Part shown: piece after piece, positions 24,296 through 35,537 of the stretch
How positions within the stretch are numbered: the stretch's first letter is position 1
How the letters are laid out: every line of letters begins with the position of its first letter
Assembly (NCBI GenBank): GCA_035048495.1
Contig: CM068553.1
Coordinates: 18,229,190 to 18,293,189 of the forward strand
From: Euptelea pleiosperma
Taxonomy: Eukaryota; Streptophyta; Magnoliopsida; Ranunculales; Eupteleaceae
DNA: 64,000 nt
Reading direction: 5' to 3'
Translations under genes and position numbers: made by a program
The notes under the pieces: generated by a model
Seen by the model: only the letters and a program-made list of their open reading frames with translations
Databases searched by the model: none
What the model was told of the DNA's origin: nothing

Positions 24296-26216
24296 TTTGT
24301 AAAACTCATAGGCGTTATGCTCTATTTTTTCAATGAAAAACATCTAGGATAATCCCTGTTCATGCACTCTAAAACATCCAAAACATGAGTTGTTTTATTC
24401 ACGCAAAACATCGAAAGGAACCTGGCTGTTTCTCATACAAAACATCCCTAAATTAGTGGTTTTCTTCTCCCACAAACAGACTGGTTTCTAAGAAAAAACA
24501 GTCTAGAAAAGCAATAAAGAGCCAAACTAAGAAATACGGCAAGTATGTCAAAATAAGATAAAATTAAGAAAAGAAGAAAGAGAAAAGAGATATTACAAAG
24601 TAATGAAAAAAAAAATAACAATTACATGGTATAGAATGCCATGCTTAGACTATTGATCATGTTTTGATTAAGAGGTTTGCATTTTGGACATCTCTTCTAG
24701 TAGAAATCTTGATTCCACTGCAAAATAGAGTGGGAGTATGAGCTCTGACTATTATCATCCGTCTTTTCTCATTCATGTACTCATTATGTGTGACACTAAC
24801 TTGAAATAGATGAGGGACTCATATAGCTTCATTCGATTTTAAATGGTAAGGTTTATCATCTCCCTCCTGGGAAAAACAATTGCAAGACTTATTTATTAAC
24901 AAAGAGTGTTTGAGACAATTATGAGAAACCCAGCATGATTAGTCGTTATTAAAACCCAGCAAAGCAGACTAAAACAAATCAAGATCCAGCTGAGATAAAG
25001 TTGGTAGTGATTGCCTTTGAAACACATGAATCTGACATGCATGTTTAATGGTAATTGGGTTTATTGGTGGTCACTACATGTGCTGTCAAACTATCAAGAA
25101 TCAAGGTCGTTAGAGCACCCAAAAAATTTCTCAACTTGTTCATTGAAAATAACAACTTTCAATTACCACAAATTTAATATTACAATTATAATATGCCTTA
25201 ACCATGTGTTGGAGAAGCAAGTTATTAAGTAGCTCCAATTACTTGTTCTAGGTTTCAACCATTATTTTGATCCAAAGTGTTCGTATCCAGATTTCCATTT
25301 GGTTTTTAAGCCATCTCAAGCATGTGTGATTATAGATGGCCAAGGGGGAATGTGATTGGTGAGCATTAATAATGTATTGAGTTTCATCCCCTTTGATTGA
25401 TTTATACTCTTTTACTTTTGATCATACGTTCTAGGCAATAAGTTAGCTAGGGACGTGGGACCATGGGGGTGGGGTGTTGTGCAGGTGGCAGCAAAAGTTG
25501 TTTGTGATCAGCAGTTAAGTGTGAGAACTATTAAGATAAGAGTAGCCACCTTACTGTTGCTACGTACTGGTGGTCTATGCTACCTGGACATATGTTTAGG
25601 CCACTATTGAGAGACATGCACCATATGGGATATGAGGTTCCTTGTGCCAATATGTTGGAATTAAGTATACATGAAAGGCATAAATATAAAAAGTGATTAA
25701 ATATGTTGCCAAGCTTAAAGGCATACACCTATGTATGTTTTTCCTTTATTATTTGACAATATATATGATTTGACACAGTAAATCTTACAAAGTGTATAAT
25801 GTAGAAATAAGTATTATATTTTCGAATTGGTAGAAATATGTATTATATTATATCTAATATATATTTGAGAAAATTACCTCCGGGGCCGTAAGTACAACCA
25901 CCTCTTCATTAATGGGTCTAAAAACGGCTTCCTTTTATGAAATATGGACTTATAACCCCAATTAGCCTATTTTCAGCAACTTCTACAACTTTATTCCTAC
26001 TGTACCCCCATGGGAAGAGACGTAGCTTTATCCCTTTTTATTAGGGTAATTTAGCTTCATCCGATCACAGCCCACAATACAAACCACGTGGCACATTCTT
26101 AGTGGACACTGACAGTATGGATGTTTGGTCAGTGCCTTGGCAGACCTGCAAACCAAAAATCAGCCTGATTAGTGGTTTCTAAGTGTTGGATTGAAGTTAT
26201 TTTCATGGGTACTTAT

Positions 26217-26250
26217 TATTTATGTATGTGCTAAAGCACAGGCCATCTAA
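26217..26250 (-). other. Second, degraded Helitron 3' hairpin
   Basis: GTGCTAAAGCAC with GGCC next to it repeats the hairpin at 23379-23400, and the next 60 bp resemble the bases inside that end. CTRR has decayed. The part between the two hairpins (23372-26216) includes half a copy of the ~290-bp inverted-repeat family, so it looks like sequence gained beyond an earlier terminus. Confidence 0.45.
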
Positions 26251-27453
26251 ATGTTACGTTAAAGTAAAACATATTATTGGAAGCTCAACCTCGTTGTACT
26301 GTCGCATATAACTATGTAGGACAAAGAAAAAATAAATTAAAAATAGATATTGAAAATAAAATGGCTAAACAAAGAACTAAATGATTCCTTTTAAGTAAAT
26401 CTTCAAATGCATTATGAGGAACAACAATGCCAAAACAATTGTGAGCCTAAAATATGAAAAAGTAATGAGTTAATGTCTGAAACAATCACAAAATGAAATC
26501 TTCTGGGAATAAATGTTTGAAAAGGAATAAGAGTTGATAAATTCGTATCAATGAGAAGACAATCAGCTTGGTAGCTGCTTAACGTCAAAGTCTCGGAAAT
26601 GGATCATTGGCCAAGTTTGAACTACCTGATAATGCTAATGTTACATAACCATCCTAATAAGGGAATTCAAACCTTGAGAAAAACTATTAGAAAAATCTAG
26701 TCGTGGGATGAATACAGGTTCTACTACTCCCTATTCTATAGCTCCGATCAAGGAGAAGACATAAACCAACAGTTGACCTCGATTTTTTATATAATTTTGT
26801 TTTATTTTATTTATATTTGGTTCTGATTGCATCAAAAGTGTGCAAGCAAAGTGCTTCTATTTGATGGTATCAACTATCAAGTAATAACCATTGAATCAAT
26901 ATGTTTGTAATTGTGCATCTGATTGTTAAGAACTTCGGATCAATATGATTATTCTAAGCTCCATCCAAGTGGTTGCGATTGATTGAACTGTCCAAATTAT
27001 GGTCGGGTACTGAATGGGGAGCATCATTTTTTTATGCATGACCAAGCATTATTAATATTTATCCTTTTTGAATAAATCTTTAATGATGGACGTCTGTCAT
27101 CAACGTTGATGACAAAAAATAGTATGAGACACGTGGCACACTCTTAGAGACTACTAACTATATGGATGTTTGGCGATAATGTCTTTTGCATTAAATTGGG
27201 CCAACCCCTATCAGACTAAGAATAGCCCAATTTTTTTTTTCAAGAGATCTTATTTCTCAGTCTCAATGGTATAAATAAAATCACAAACATAATCCTAGAC
27301 TCATACCCGAAGTTTCTGAAGTAGCTTATCAAGCTTGTTCATCTGTTTCTCAAGCTCTTGTACTAAAATAGGAAGAAAGAAAAGAAAGTGTATTTCCAAC
27401 TTCCAAACTTGAGAGTTTGGAAGCTTAAAGAAATTTAAATCTGTAGGGCATAC

Positions 27454-27567
27454 TTGCTTAAAGAAAACTTCCATTCCCAAATCTGATCTGCTCAACAGAA
27501 CCCTGATTCCCATATCAACATCCCTCTCTCTTAGAGGCGGATCGGTGCCTCCATTTACAAATGAATC
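27454..27567 (-). pseudogene. Captured exon, product unknown
   Basis: On the minus strand: acceptor TTGTTGCAG, then a 38-codon open segment with normal protein composition (it contains PPLRERDVDMGIRVLLSRSD), then donor GTATGC. It lies in the Helitron in the same orientation as 29181-29368. I do not recognise the family. The splice sites at both ends argue for a fragment of a real plant gene rather than a chance frame. Confidence 0.45.
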
Positions 27568-29180
27568 CTGCAACAATCCACAATTAGAGAAAATAGAAAC
27601 TTCTTAAAAGATTAATAAAAAAAATTGAAGAGCAAAATTACACCAACATGATATTTTATCTCTAAAACAAATAAAATCCGAAGAAAAATCCCAACTACAC
27701 TTAGAGACTAAACATTGGCTCTAGTCCAGTAAAACCTATTGCTCTCCTACTAATAAGATGGTCCTTGGAGAACTACTGACCCATTGGATGAGCATCACAC
27801 CTAACATATGCATAACACCACACCATGCACATTAAGCATCCCACTCAATCTTCAAGAAGTCACATCTTGGCTGAAGAGGATTCACACAATTCATAAAAAG
27901 AAAATTCAAATAATTTAAAAGATAAATTATGTGGCTTTAAATTGATATGCTTGAGAACATTCCTTAGGTACTCATAAATGGATTGAAGACATACTAATAC
28001 AAAACTACTCTCCAAAATCAAATATATTTTAAAACTCCCTACTCTAGGACTTGAAATGAAAGATTTTTCTAACACTAATTTAAACCTCTATGACTTTCTA
28101 AAACTCCTTTTTACTTAACCATGGAGAAATATAAACAAAATCAAATTAGTAAGGCCACCATATAATCTTGATCTTTTTGAAAGCTAACCAAATAGCTTTC
28201 TTTATGTACCAAAATTAAAGCATTCAGACGCATTTAGAACCAAAAGAAATTGTCATTTTGCAAATTTTTTTTTATTGGTAAGCATGCAACTCGATGCTCC
28301 TCGGATGTCCCATAATATAGTGTTCTCATTCTGTTTTCATAGCTGCGTCAAGCTTCTAAGGGAAATCCAAATCAGGCCTGAAACTGCTATGATCAAAACC
28401 AACAGATTTGTTGTTTCTCCAGGCTTATTAAAGAGTTTGAGAGAGACTGAAGGATGGAGAGAATAGAAACAGTCGTCATCGTAAGAATGCTCAGAAGTTC
28501 AAATTCCCGTGGAATTAAAAAATATTCCAAAAAAAAAAAACAGAGACTGAAATCAAAGAAATAAAAAAGCAGAAATAAACAATTAGCAGGAAACGGATTG
28601 TAATCCATTTAGCAATTTAGTATATAGAAAAAAAATTCATGTATTGTTCAGAAAAACAATGGCCCAAAATTAAACAAACGGGGAACGCCAAAGTTAATGT
28701 ATTGTTCACAAAAACAACAGTTGTTAAGCATTAAACAACAATTTGTGCACATTTTATCAAACATGGAGAGTGATTTAAACGGTTAAGCACCAATCACTTG
28801 AATAAAAAATCAGTCTGATTTTAGTATTTCGGCACCACCCATTGCAAATTAAAAAAATTTAACAACAAAAGACCTAAAATTGAGATTGGTTCCATTGTTC
28901 AACTTTGGAAAAAAGCACCAAATGTCAACCATAAATGAAAAAATTCCACTCTATAGTGGATAGAACCATTGCCACTTTCTGCACCACCCATTGTATATTC
29001 AGAAAAGTGAACAACAACAAAAGCCCTAAAATTCAACACAACCATGGTTGACACTTTTTTTGTACCATGTGTCAGCGAAGTTAAATTACAGACCCGAAAA
29101 CTTAGCAAAATGTCACAACCCCACAAAATGAAAGCAAGCAATCATGAAAAAGCCAAAAAAGAAAAGGAAAGAAGCCTCAC

Positions 29181-29368
29181 CCAAAAAATTTCCTGATCAT
29201 TTTGATGGTGTGGGCACCCTCATTGTCGTCATCTTCATCAGAACACTGTCTTACAGGCTTCTTCTTTAGGCAGTCCACTTGCTTAGAAGCATTGAGATGA
29301 GAAGAGGAAACGCCAGGAAGAGACCTCGTTTTTTTTATTTTTTTGTAAGCTGGAAGTTGGAGAGACAT
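29181..29368 (-). pseudogene. Captured first exon, SPT2-like acidic motif (tentative)
   Basis: On the minus strand an ATG opens a 62-codon segment ending at a donor GTGAGG. It is basic, then has an acidic stretch SDEDDDNEG followed by IKMIRKFFG. This arrangement resembles the C-terminal motif of SPT2 chromatin proteins as I recall it, but the match is short. With 27454-27567 it forms a candidate gene fragment carried by the Helitron. No complete gene is present. Confidence 0.35.
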
Positions 29369-29606
29369 CTTTGGCTGGTTTTAGACTTTTAGTTGTAAAA
29401 GTCTAAAATACCCCTAAACCTTTTAGTAACTTTACTTGAAAATGAAGGTATTTAAGGAAAACAGTAAAAAATGGAGAGACGTACCATTTAGTTTTTCGTT
29501 GATGGAGCTTTACGTTTTATGCACAAGGGTGTTTGTGGAAAAAACAATGAAAAAAAGATAGGGAGTGTGCCACCTCAGCAATGCGAGCTTTAGTATAGAT
29601 AATAGA

Positions 29607-29935
29607 TAGTTTAAGATTATTTTTTGTTTAAAAAATTTTCATAAAAATAAATTTAGTCTGTGGAACATGTTTCCATGTGGAACTATGGAGCAAAGAAACG
29701 TGCGACCTGGCCCACTGACCCTTGAATAAATGTGGTGGACCTACTAGAAGGATCACTCATCGACTGGAGCAACAAAATTTCCCTCCGCTTTTTCCATGCG
29801 GAAAAAAATTTGCTTTTTAATTTGTACGCCCATCCTCTTCTCTAACACAAAAGGATTGGGGCGTTACCGTCCCTTATAACGATCGGTACAACGTCTTTTC
29901 AAACTATGTTATCATTAACAACTATTAACAAGTTT
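29607..29935 (+). repeat. WAK upstream module, copy 1 (right part)
   Basis: Continues the module after the Helitron and matches 49180-49470: ATAAATTTAGTCTGTGGAA, CAACAAAATTT, GGATTGGGGCGTTACCGTCC. Similarity ends at about 29935 with TTAACAAG; in WAK-B the same point leads into the promoter. Confidence 0.75.
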
Positions 29936-30971
29936 TTTCCCCAAGTTGCTTTTATATGGAGCTGAGATCTATTTTACATGGAGTTACTTTTTCTTTTTTG
30001 TTTGAAAATAGGAGTGTCCTTGTAAGTTGTTGCATTATAACCTGGTTGGCGGATATTGTGTTAATTTGTATTTGATCCAACTTGCTGGTGTGATGAGGTT
30101 GCTGTTGCACCGTTACTTAATGCAACTCTGGTTCTTTGTAAGTTTTTTTTATAGCAATGTATCATGCTTTATTTTACTTTAAACTATTATTTCTTCATTT
30201 GGTGTTGATGCCATCATAATTTACATGTAAGATATCAAAATTCCGTCTTATGATAAGTAAAATGTTCCTTATGTTATCTCTTACATTTTTCTCTTTTTTT
30301 CTTATTTATTAGTTGGAAGAACATAGAAGTTTTGTTGTAGTAGTTGAGAATACTCCATTTTGAATTTCTCTACGTTTTATGCGTTTCTTAGTTGGGAAGA
30401 TGTCCATTGACACCAAGACGCAGGACTTGTGCTCTCCGGTCTTGGTTTTAAGCATGGCACTTACATCTATCACTTAGGTCAAGAAATCTATCAAGTAGAT
30501 CCTTTGTAAGATTTGTTTAACAACCTTGGTTGCCAAACTTGTGTTGCCATACCAAATGTTATTGTTAAAGTCCAACCAAATGGATATTTGACAAGAGAAC
30601 TATGTTGTAATTAAGGATTGATTGAATGCTTTTACTGCATCCATGATCTATGTACACATACACACACACTATTTGTGAAAAGTAAAAAGGGAGGTACTTA
30701 TTTCAAAATGAATAATAAAAGTACTTATAATTTGCAAACAGTGTATGTATTTTTCTCATTTTGCTTTGATATTGATGGAATAACTAGTATGCTTCTTATT
30801 CTTTGGCTACTTAAACATAGCAATTTTTTTTTCTATTAAGATTATAGTTGTGTTTTCATTTTTTTCTCTATTAAGATATTAGTTATGTGTTGTTATTGCT
30901 CTTTGAAGTATTCTAAATAACATATCCTAGTTCACTGGGTTGCTCTAGATGATCAAGTGGGAAATACTTAG
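29936..30971 (+). other. AT-rich sequence with coding-like traces
   Basis: Mostly AT-rich and unassigned. Around 30440-30610 one frame reads SGLGFKHGTYIYHLGQEIYQ and, after a stop, DLFNNLGCQTCVAIPNVI, which looks like decayed coding sequence but is not a family I recognise. It may belong to the same captured block as the RFC1 exon. Confidence 0.25.
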
Positions 30972-31112
30972 GTAACATTTGCTCCAAAAGTTTTGGCCTC
31001 AAGTGCCTATTTTGCTAAGTGCAAAGACCAAACTACATGCAATAGTCCATTGACATTGACAGAAAAATACAAACCAAAGGTTCCAAACGATATCATTGGC
31101 AATCAATCGCTT
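30972..31112 (+). pseudogene. RFC1: Exon fragment of replication factor C subunit 1
   Basis: 141 nt between an acceptor (ACTTAG) and a donor (GTATGT) encode 47 residues ending LTEKYKPKVPNDIIGNQSL. This matches the segment just before the ATPase domain of plant RFC1, where WTEKYRPK.PN.I.GNQSLV is strongly conserved. RFC1 is the large subunit of the clamp loader in DNA replication. The following ATPase exon with its Walker motif is not found; the intron runs into a repeat. It is therefore an isolated, probably transposon-borne exon, not a working gene. Confidence 0.7.
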
Positions 31113-31198
31113 GTATGTGTGTCAGTTGTTGTGTTATGCTCGTACATTTCAATTATTGTCTTTAAATTAATATCCTTGTTTGGAGTAGGATTACTTTT

Positions 31199-32097
31199 AA
31201 GATTTTTATTTTAAATTTATCTATAATATACCATGTGTAGATTAAGCAAATTCACGAGTAGTTGGTGCTTTAGAATGACCAATTTCTACGTACCAATCAA
31301 GACATTTAACCTAGGTTTGTAGATTGTTGCTCTATGATAGAATGATTAAATTTACATGGAGTCCCACGTTTTTACTGAGAATGGCTCAAGCCTAAAATGG
31401 CCTCAACATGTTTATCTAATGGAGTGCATCTATGAATCATTCAATTCATTCACTTCTATGTTTTAGCTAATTTTAGAGCATAATTCTTAATTTTTATTTT
31501 CTTTGGTGTGCTGAAGACATGACAATTATCTTTATTTTTACTATGAAAATATTTTGCTTCTTTATTTTATCTACAAAGTTAAAATTTAGCTTCTTTTAGT
31601 TTAATTATGTTTACAAGGTCAGTTCTCTACTGTCTATCAGGAGGGGTAAATGTTTCTCATCAATAAGCCCAATTTTTTTTTAAAAATAATATTTGAAAAA
31701 TTCTGAAGTGATTTATTTTCGTGACGGTCTAAATCCATCGCCATGCACCTTTTACCGTCAGTATAAACCTGCCACTGAAGGCTTAACTTGACGGTTAGTA
31801 ATCGTTGGCATTGGTCTTGTACCTATGCCTACTAATTATTCGTCGGTGGTCAATAACCGTGGCTATTTCGTTTTTACCATCGGTTTCAACAGTCATAATA
31901 GTATTTAAGTTGACGGTTTATAATCATCGCCATAGGATTTACGCCGAGGGTTTGTAACCACCGACATTTTCGTAGACCTACAGTGACCCCCTCAACGCAA
32001 AGGGTCCATGCGTCGGTTATTAACCGTCAGTGAAAATTGTTGTTGTGACCATTAAATCATCGGTGGGGATCAATGATCATATGTGGCCATGTGAAGG
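31199..32097. repeat. 0.9-kb direct repeat, copy 1
   Basis: Begins GATTTTTATTTTAAATTTATC and matches 33836-34735 in the same orientation with few changes. It starts inside the intron after the RFC1 exon and ends GGGGATCAATGATCATATGTG. The last third consists of short inverted blocks around CGACGGTT/AACCGTCG and ends at 32047 with TTGTTGTTGTG. Read on the minus strand this gives CACAACAACAATTTTCAC, similar to a CACTA terminus with its subterminal repeats. Confidence 0.65.
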
Positions 32098-32365
32098 TGG
32101 ACTGCATATATAAAAAGTAGCTAATATGTGATGGCATGACTAACGCGCACAGTACTTTTTACCACACATGCTTTTATGTAATCTAGGCCGTTCATACATC
32201 CAAATGATCAACATTCTGGATTTATCAATAAATATCACATTCCTAAGACACAACGCCTATTTCTTCTACCTTCTAGATTTAGTGTAGAAACCATACTTGC
32301 AAGTGACGAAAAGAGGTTAGATGTGAGGACGGCAAGACGAACCAGAGTGCTTCTCGATAGAACCT

Positions 32366-32578
32366 TAAACCGAAAAAAGATGGATTGTTTTGTGAAAGAA
32401 TTTTGGGCCTATAAAAAGTGAAATTTGTGCTTGTGGAAATTATCGAGTAATCGGAGATGAAAAAGAAGATCCAAAATTTTGTGAACAATGCGGAGTCGAA
32501 TTTGTTGATTCTCGGATACGAAGATATCAATGGGATAAATCAAACTGGCATGTCCAGTCACTCATGTGTGGTATTTGT
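32366..32578 (+). pseudogene. rpoC1: Plastid rpoC1 fragment in nuclear DNA (NUPT)
   Basis: Reads [10 protein letters not shown], then after a lost T in a T-run [35 protein letters not shown], then another one-base loss and the equivalent of LACPVTHVW. This is the N-terminal zinc-binding part of the plastid RNA polymerase beta' subunit (rpoC1). About 210 bp, with at least two frame breaks, surrounded by nuclear repeats; it cannot encode a working subunit. Unit B begins directly after it. Confidence 0.85.
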
Positions 32579-32589
32579 CCAAAGACACA

Positions 32590-33005
32590 AGCATGCCATT
32601 GCTGAAGGGCATGTTCTATAGTTGGGACTCTTCATGCTTGGGGTTTCTACAGAAATGTTTGAAGGATTAAGCAGCAAGAAATCTCTCTCAACTTCGTTGT
32701 TTGTTTTCTATGGCTCTATTGTAGAGCTCTCTTGGCTCCAAGTACACACCAACCATACCACACAAGCAGATTTTAGTGCTGGACAGACTCGATAGAGTGA
32801 CAAACTAAGTCGTTAAATGACCTCGTTCTCTTGTAGAAATATGAAACAAACCCCATTTTTTACAGAGGACTAATTACAAACTTGTTGCCTACACGAACAG
32901 AATCTACCAAACCTTCTCTTTGAGTTTTTCCATAATATTAAGAACATTCACAGTTTATGTTGTACTCATTCATTGTTATACCAGATGAGTAGATGAGCAT
33001 CTAAG
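32590..33005. repeat. Repeat unit B, copy 2
   Basis: Matches 15318-15745 in the same orientation (GAAGGGCATGTTCTATA, GCAGATTTTAGTGCTGGACAG, CAGATGAGTAGATGAGCATC). It has more frame damage than copy 1. Confidence 0.55.
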
Positions 33006-33010
33006 GCAGA

Positions 33011-33036
33011 AAAATAATATATATATATATATATAC
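33011..33036. repeat. (AT)n microsatellite
   Basis: Alternating AT run of about 24 bases. Confidence 0.9.
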
Positions 33037-33444
33037 ATTAATCAGATAATCATAAATGTCTCCGAAAAATCAATGGTCAGAAAAGTCCGCACATAATGTA
33101 GATGACCAAAAATGAGATTGGTGAAACAGTTAGGATTGTCCAATCAATTTGATTTCCTCTATCAACAATAATCATCTACTTGATAAGGGTATCTTTCTAT
33201 TTGTTAAGCTACAAACACTTGTTATTAGAAATATTTTACAATGCATGTAACATGTGTGAACATAGATTCAGGCCCAACCCCATAGGATCTACTTGAAAAA
33301 AAAATGACTATTTATATCAAGGATATGATCGGAACCCCCATAACCTAAACATGGATCAATCCAATACGATTGTCTGAAGATTGGATCCGAACCCAACTCC
33401 GATCCGACTTAAGGGATAAGATTACTTGGATCTATATCTGACCC
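33037..33444. other. No gene recognised
   Basis: AT-rich sequence containing GATCCGAACCCAACTCCGATCC-type blocks at 33330-33440; no gene or element end found. Confidence 0.4.
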
Positions 33445-33835
33445 AGTGATATTCACTCAAAAGCGCTTATTTTAAGTCATTATCCTTATAGCGATGTCAC
33501 ATTCTCTTACATAAAATTTGTTTTTTCGTTGACTTTTCCACATAAGAGTTTCTTCCATTGCGTAGAACACATTCTTTAGATGAAAATTGATTATTTGCAT
33601 GAAATATACGCATTTTGGATAGTCCAGTATCAAGCCATTTTAGTTGAAACTCATTACGCTGCTTTTTCTCGAGGCTGGTGAGCCCACGATCAGCCATAGA
33701 AGACCTCTATCAAAGCTAAAAGAGCCAGCAGGCCAGGACAAGAAGATAGAAGCTAAGTATAGGCAAAGCTAGAGGATCGCAGATCCGATCTAAAGAGAGT
33801 AGAAGAGTTGAAGACCAAGAGAATGACTAAGGTGT
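33445..33835 (+). repeat. Truncated end of the TGATATTCGC repeat family
   Basis: Starts GTGATATTCACTCAAAAG and matches the first about 390 bp of the left arm of the palindrome at 39926, in the same orientation. It stops just before the tRNA-like segment, where the 0.9-kb direct repeat copy 2 begins. Confidence 0.65.
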
Positions 33836-34735
33836 TAAGATCTTTATTTTAAATTTATCTATAATATACCATGTGTAGATTAAGCAAATTCATGAGTAGT
33901 TGGTGCTTTGGAATGAGCAATTTCAACGTACTAGTCAAAACAATTAACCTAGGTTTGTAGATTGTTGCTTTATGATAGAATAATTAAATTTACATGGAGT
34001 CCCATGTTTTTACTAAGAATGGCTCAAGCCTAAAATGGTCTCAATATGTTTATCTAATAGAGTGCATCTATAAATCATTCAATGCATTCACTTCTATGTT
34101 TTAGCTAATTTTAGAGCATAATTCTTAATTTTTATTTTCTTTGGTGTGCTAAAGACATGACAATTACCTTTTATTTTCTACTATGAAAATATTTTGCTTC
34201 TTTATTTTATCTACAAAGTTGAAATTTAGCTTCGTTTAGATAAATTTTGTTTACAAGGCTAATTCTGTGCTGTTTATCAGGTTGGGTGAAATGTCTCTAA
34301 TCAATAAGCCCTATTTTTTTTTTAAATAATATTTGAGACGTAATTTATTTTCGCGACCGTCTAAATCCGTCGCCATGCACCTTTTACCGTCGCTATAAAC
34401 CCGCCGCGGTAGGCTTAACTCGACGGTTAGTAATCGTTGGCGTTGGTCTTGTAGCTATGCCTACCAATTATTCGTCGGTAGTCAATAACCGTGGCTGTTT
34501 TGTTTTACCATCGTTTTCAACAGTCATAATATTATTTAAGCCGACGGTTTATAATCGTCACCATAGGATTTACGCTGACGATTTGTAATCTCCAGCATTT
34601 TTGTAGACCCCCCCTCCTCAACACCGAGGGTCCATGCGTTGGTTATTAACCGTCGGTGAAAATTGTTGTTGTGGCCATTAAATCATCGGTGGGGATCAAT
34701 GATCATATGTGCCATGTGGGGATCGATGATCATAT
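33836..34735. repeat. 0.9-kb direct repeat, copy 2
   Basis: Second copy of 31199-32097, without the RFC1 exon in front. The CACTA-like end is at 34673. The two copies could be remains of one larger duplication or of two related elements. Confidence 0.65.
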
Positions 34736-35220
34736 GTTCAAAAAAATTTCTAACTTCCCTTTATATCATAAACGATTTTTAATATTATGAAATCGCCCCT
34801 CGAGCTATTTCAAGCATATCTTTGCCTCGGGATATCTATTTGAGACACCGTCAGTTCCTATGGATTCCTAACATGGTAATCTTTGACTATGGAAGTGTGT
34901 GTTGCAACTTTGGTTTACCCTTGAGGGTCTTTCTACAATGAATGCATATATTGGCAGAAGTTAAAAAGTGTTCATACAGACTTTATTTTTGACAACTTGG
35001 GGGATTTTATATGATCTTTTGATCCATACGAGCACACTGGAACTTGCGGCTTCCAATTCTGAGTTTCTGATACAAAGTTATGAGCATTTCTATTTCCGGG
35101 CAAAATGGTCTTCAATAGTTACATGATACAGAGGGAAAACTAGATTCATTAAAGTATGTCACAATTCTACTACATGTTCGTGCCTGCTGAAATACATGGT
35201 CATTACAAAAAAGATATAAA

Positions 35221-35537
35221 CTACATCACTATCTTACGGATCTCCATTAGGAACGGCGCAGTAACAGACAGTTGTTTCCCAGCTTCAGCCAACATCTCAC
35301 TTTGGGACTTTATGATTGCTGTCAGAGCCCCGACTGTGATACTGCTACTGGACGCAACTTCGGCCTTCGCTTTTTGCAGCCGCTCCTTGACTGCGAGTAT
35401 TTTTAGCTTCAGTTCTTCCATCTATTGGTAGAGCATTGTCACCTTTGATTGTGCCTCTTCACAAGCCTGATTTGCAAATTGTTGCATAATCACCTCATTT
35501 TCTATTTTGGAGCTTTGGATCATCATGATCAAGCCAG
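35221..35537 (-). pseudogene. Decayed coiled-coil coding sequence
   Basis: On the minus strand one frame reads SKIENEVIMQQFANQACEEA, a stop, then MEELKLKILAVKERLQKAKA and a further 46 residues. It is rich in Lys, Glu, Ala and Leu with heptad spacing. Such helices end several transposon-associated plant proteins and gag-like proteins, but no specific family is recognised. One internal stop marks it as broken. Confidence 0.35.

Larger units (their letters stand above)
23372..29606 (-). mobile_element. Non-autonomous Helitron, 6.2 kb
   Basis: On the minus strand the element begins TCTATTATCTATACTAAAGC at 29606 and ends with a GC-rich hairpin (CCCGTGCTTTAGCACGGG, 23379-23396) followed by CTAA at 23372. 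It is bounded by A on the 5' side and T on the 3' side, as expected for Helitron insertion into AT. The WAK-B upstream copy at 49160-49215 lacks it: sequence left of 23372 (TTTTATCTGTTCTTATA) and right of 29606 (CAAAAATTTT / AAATAAATTTAGTCTGTGG type) is continuous there. No Rep/helicase gene is seen. It carries exon-like fragments at 27454-27567 and 29181-29368. Confidence 0.75.

Noticed and set aside
32279..32530. 83-codon minus-strand frame
   Set aside because: Antisense to the plastid rpoC1 fragment.
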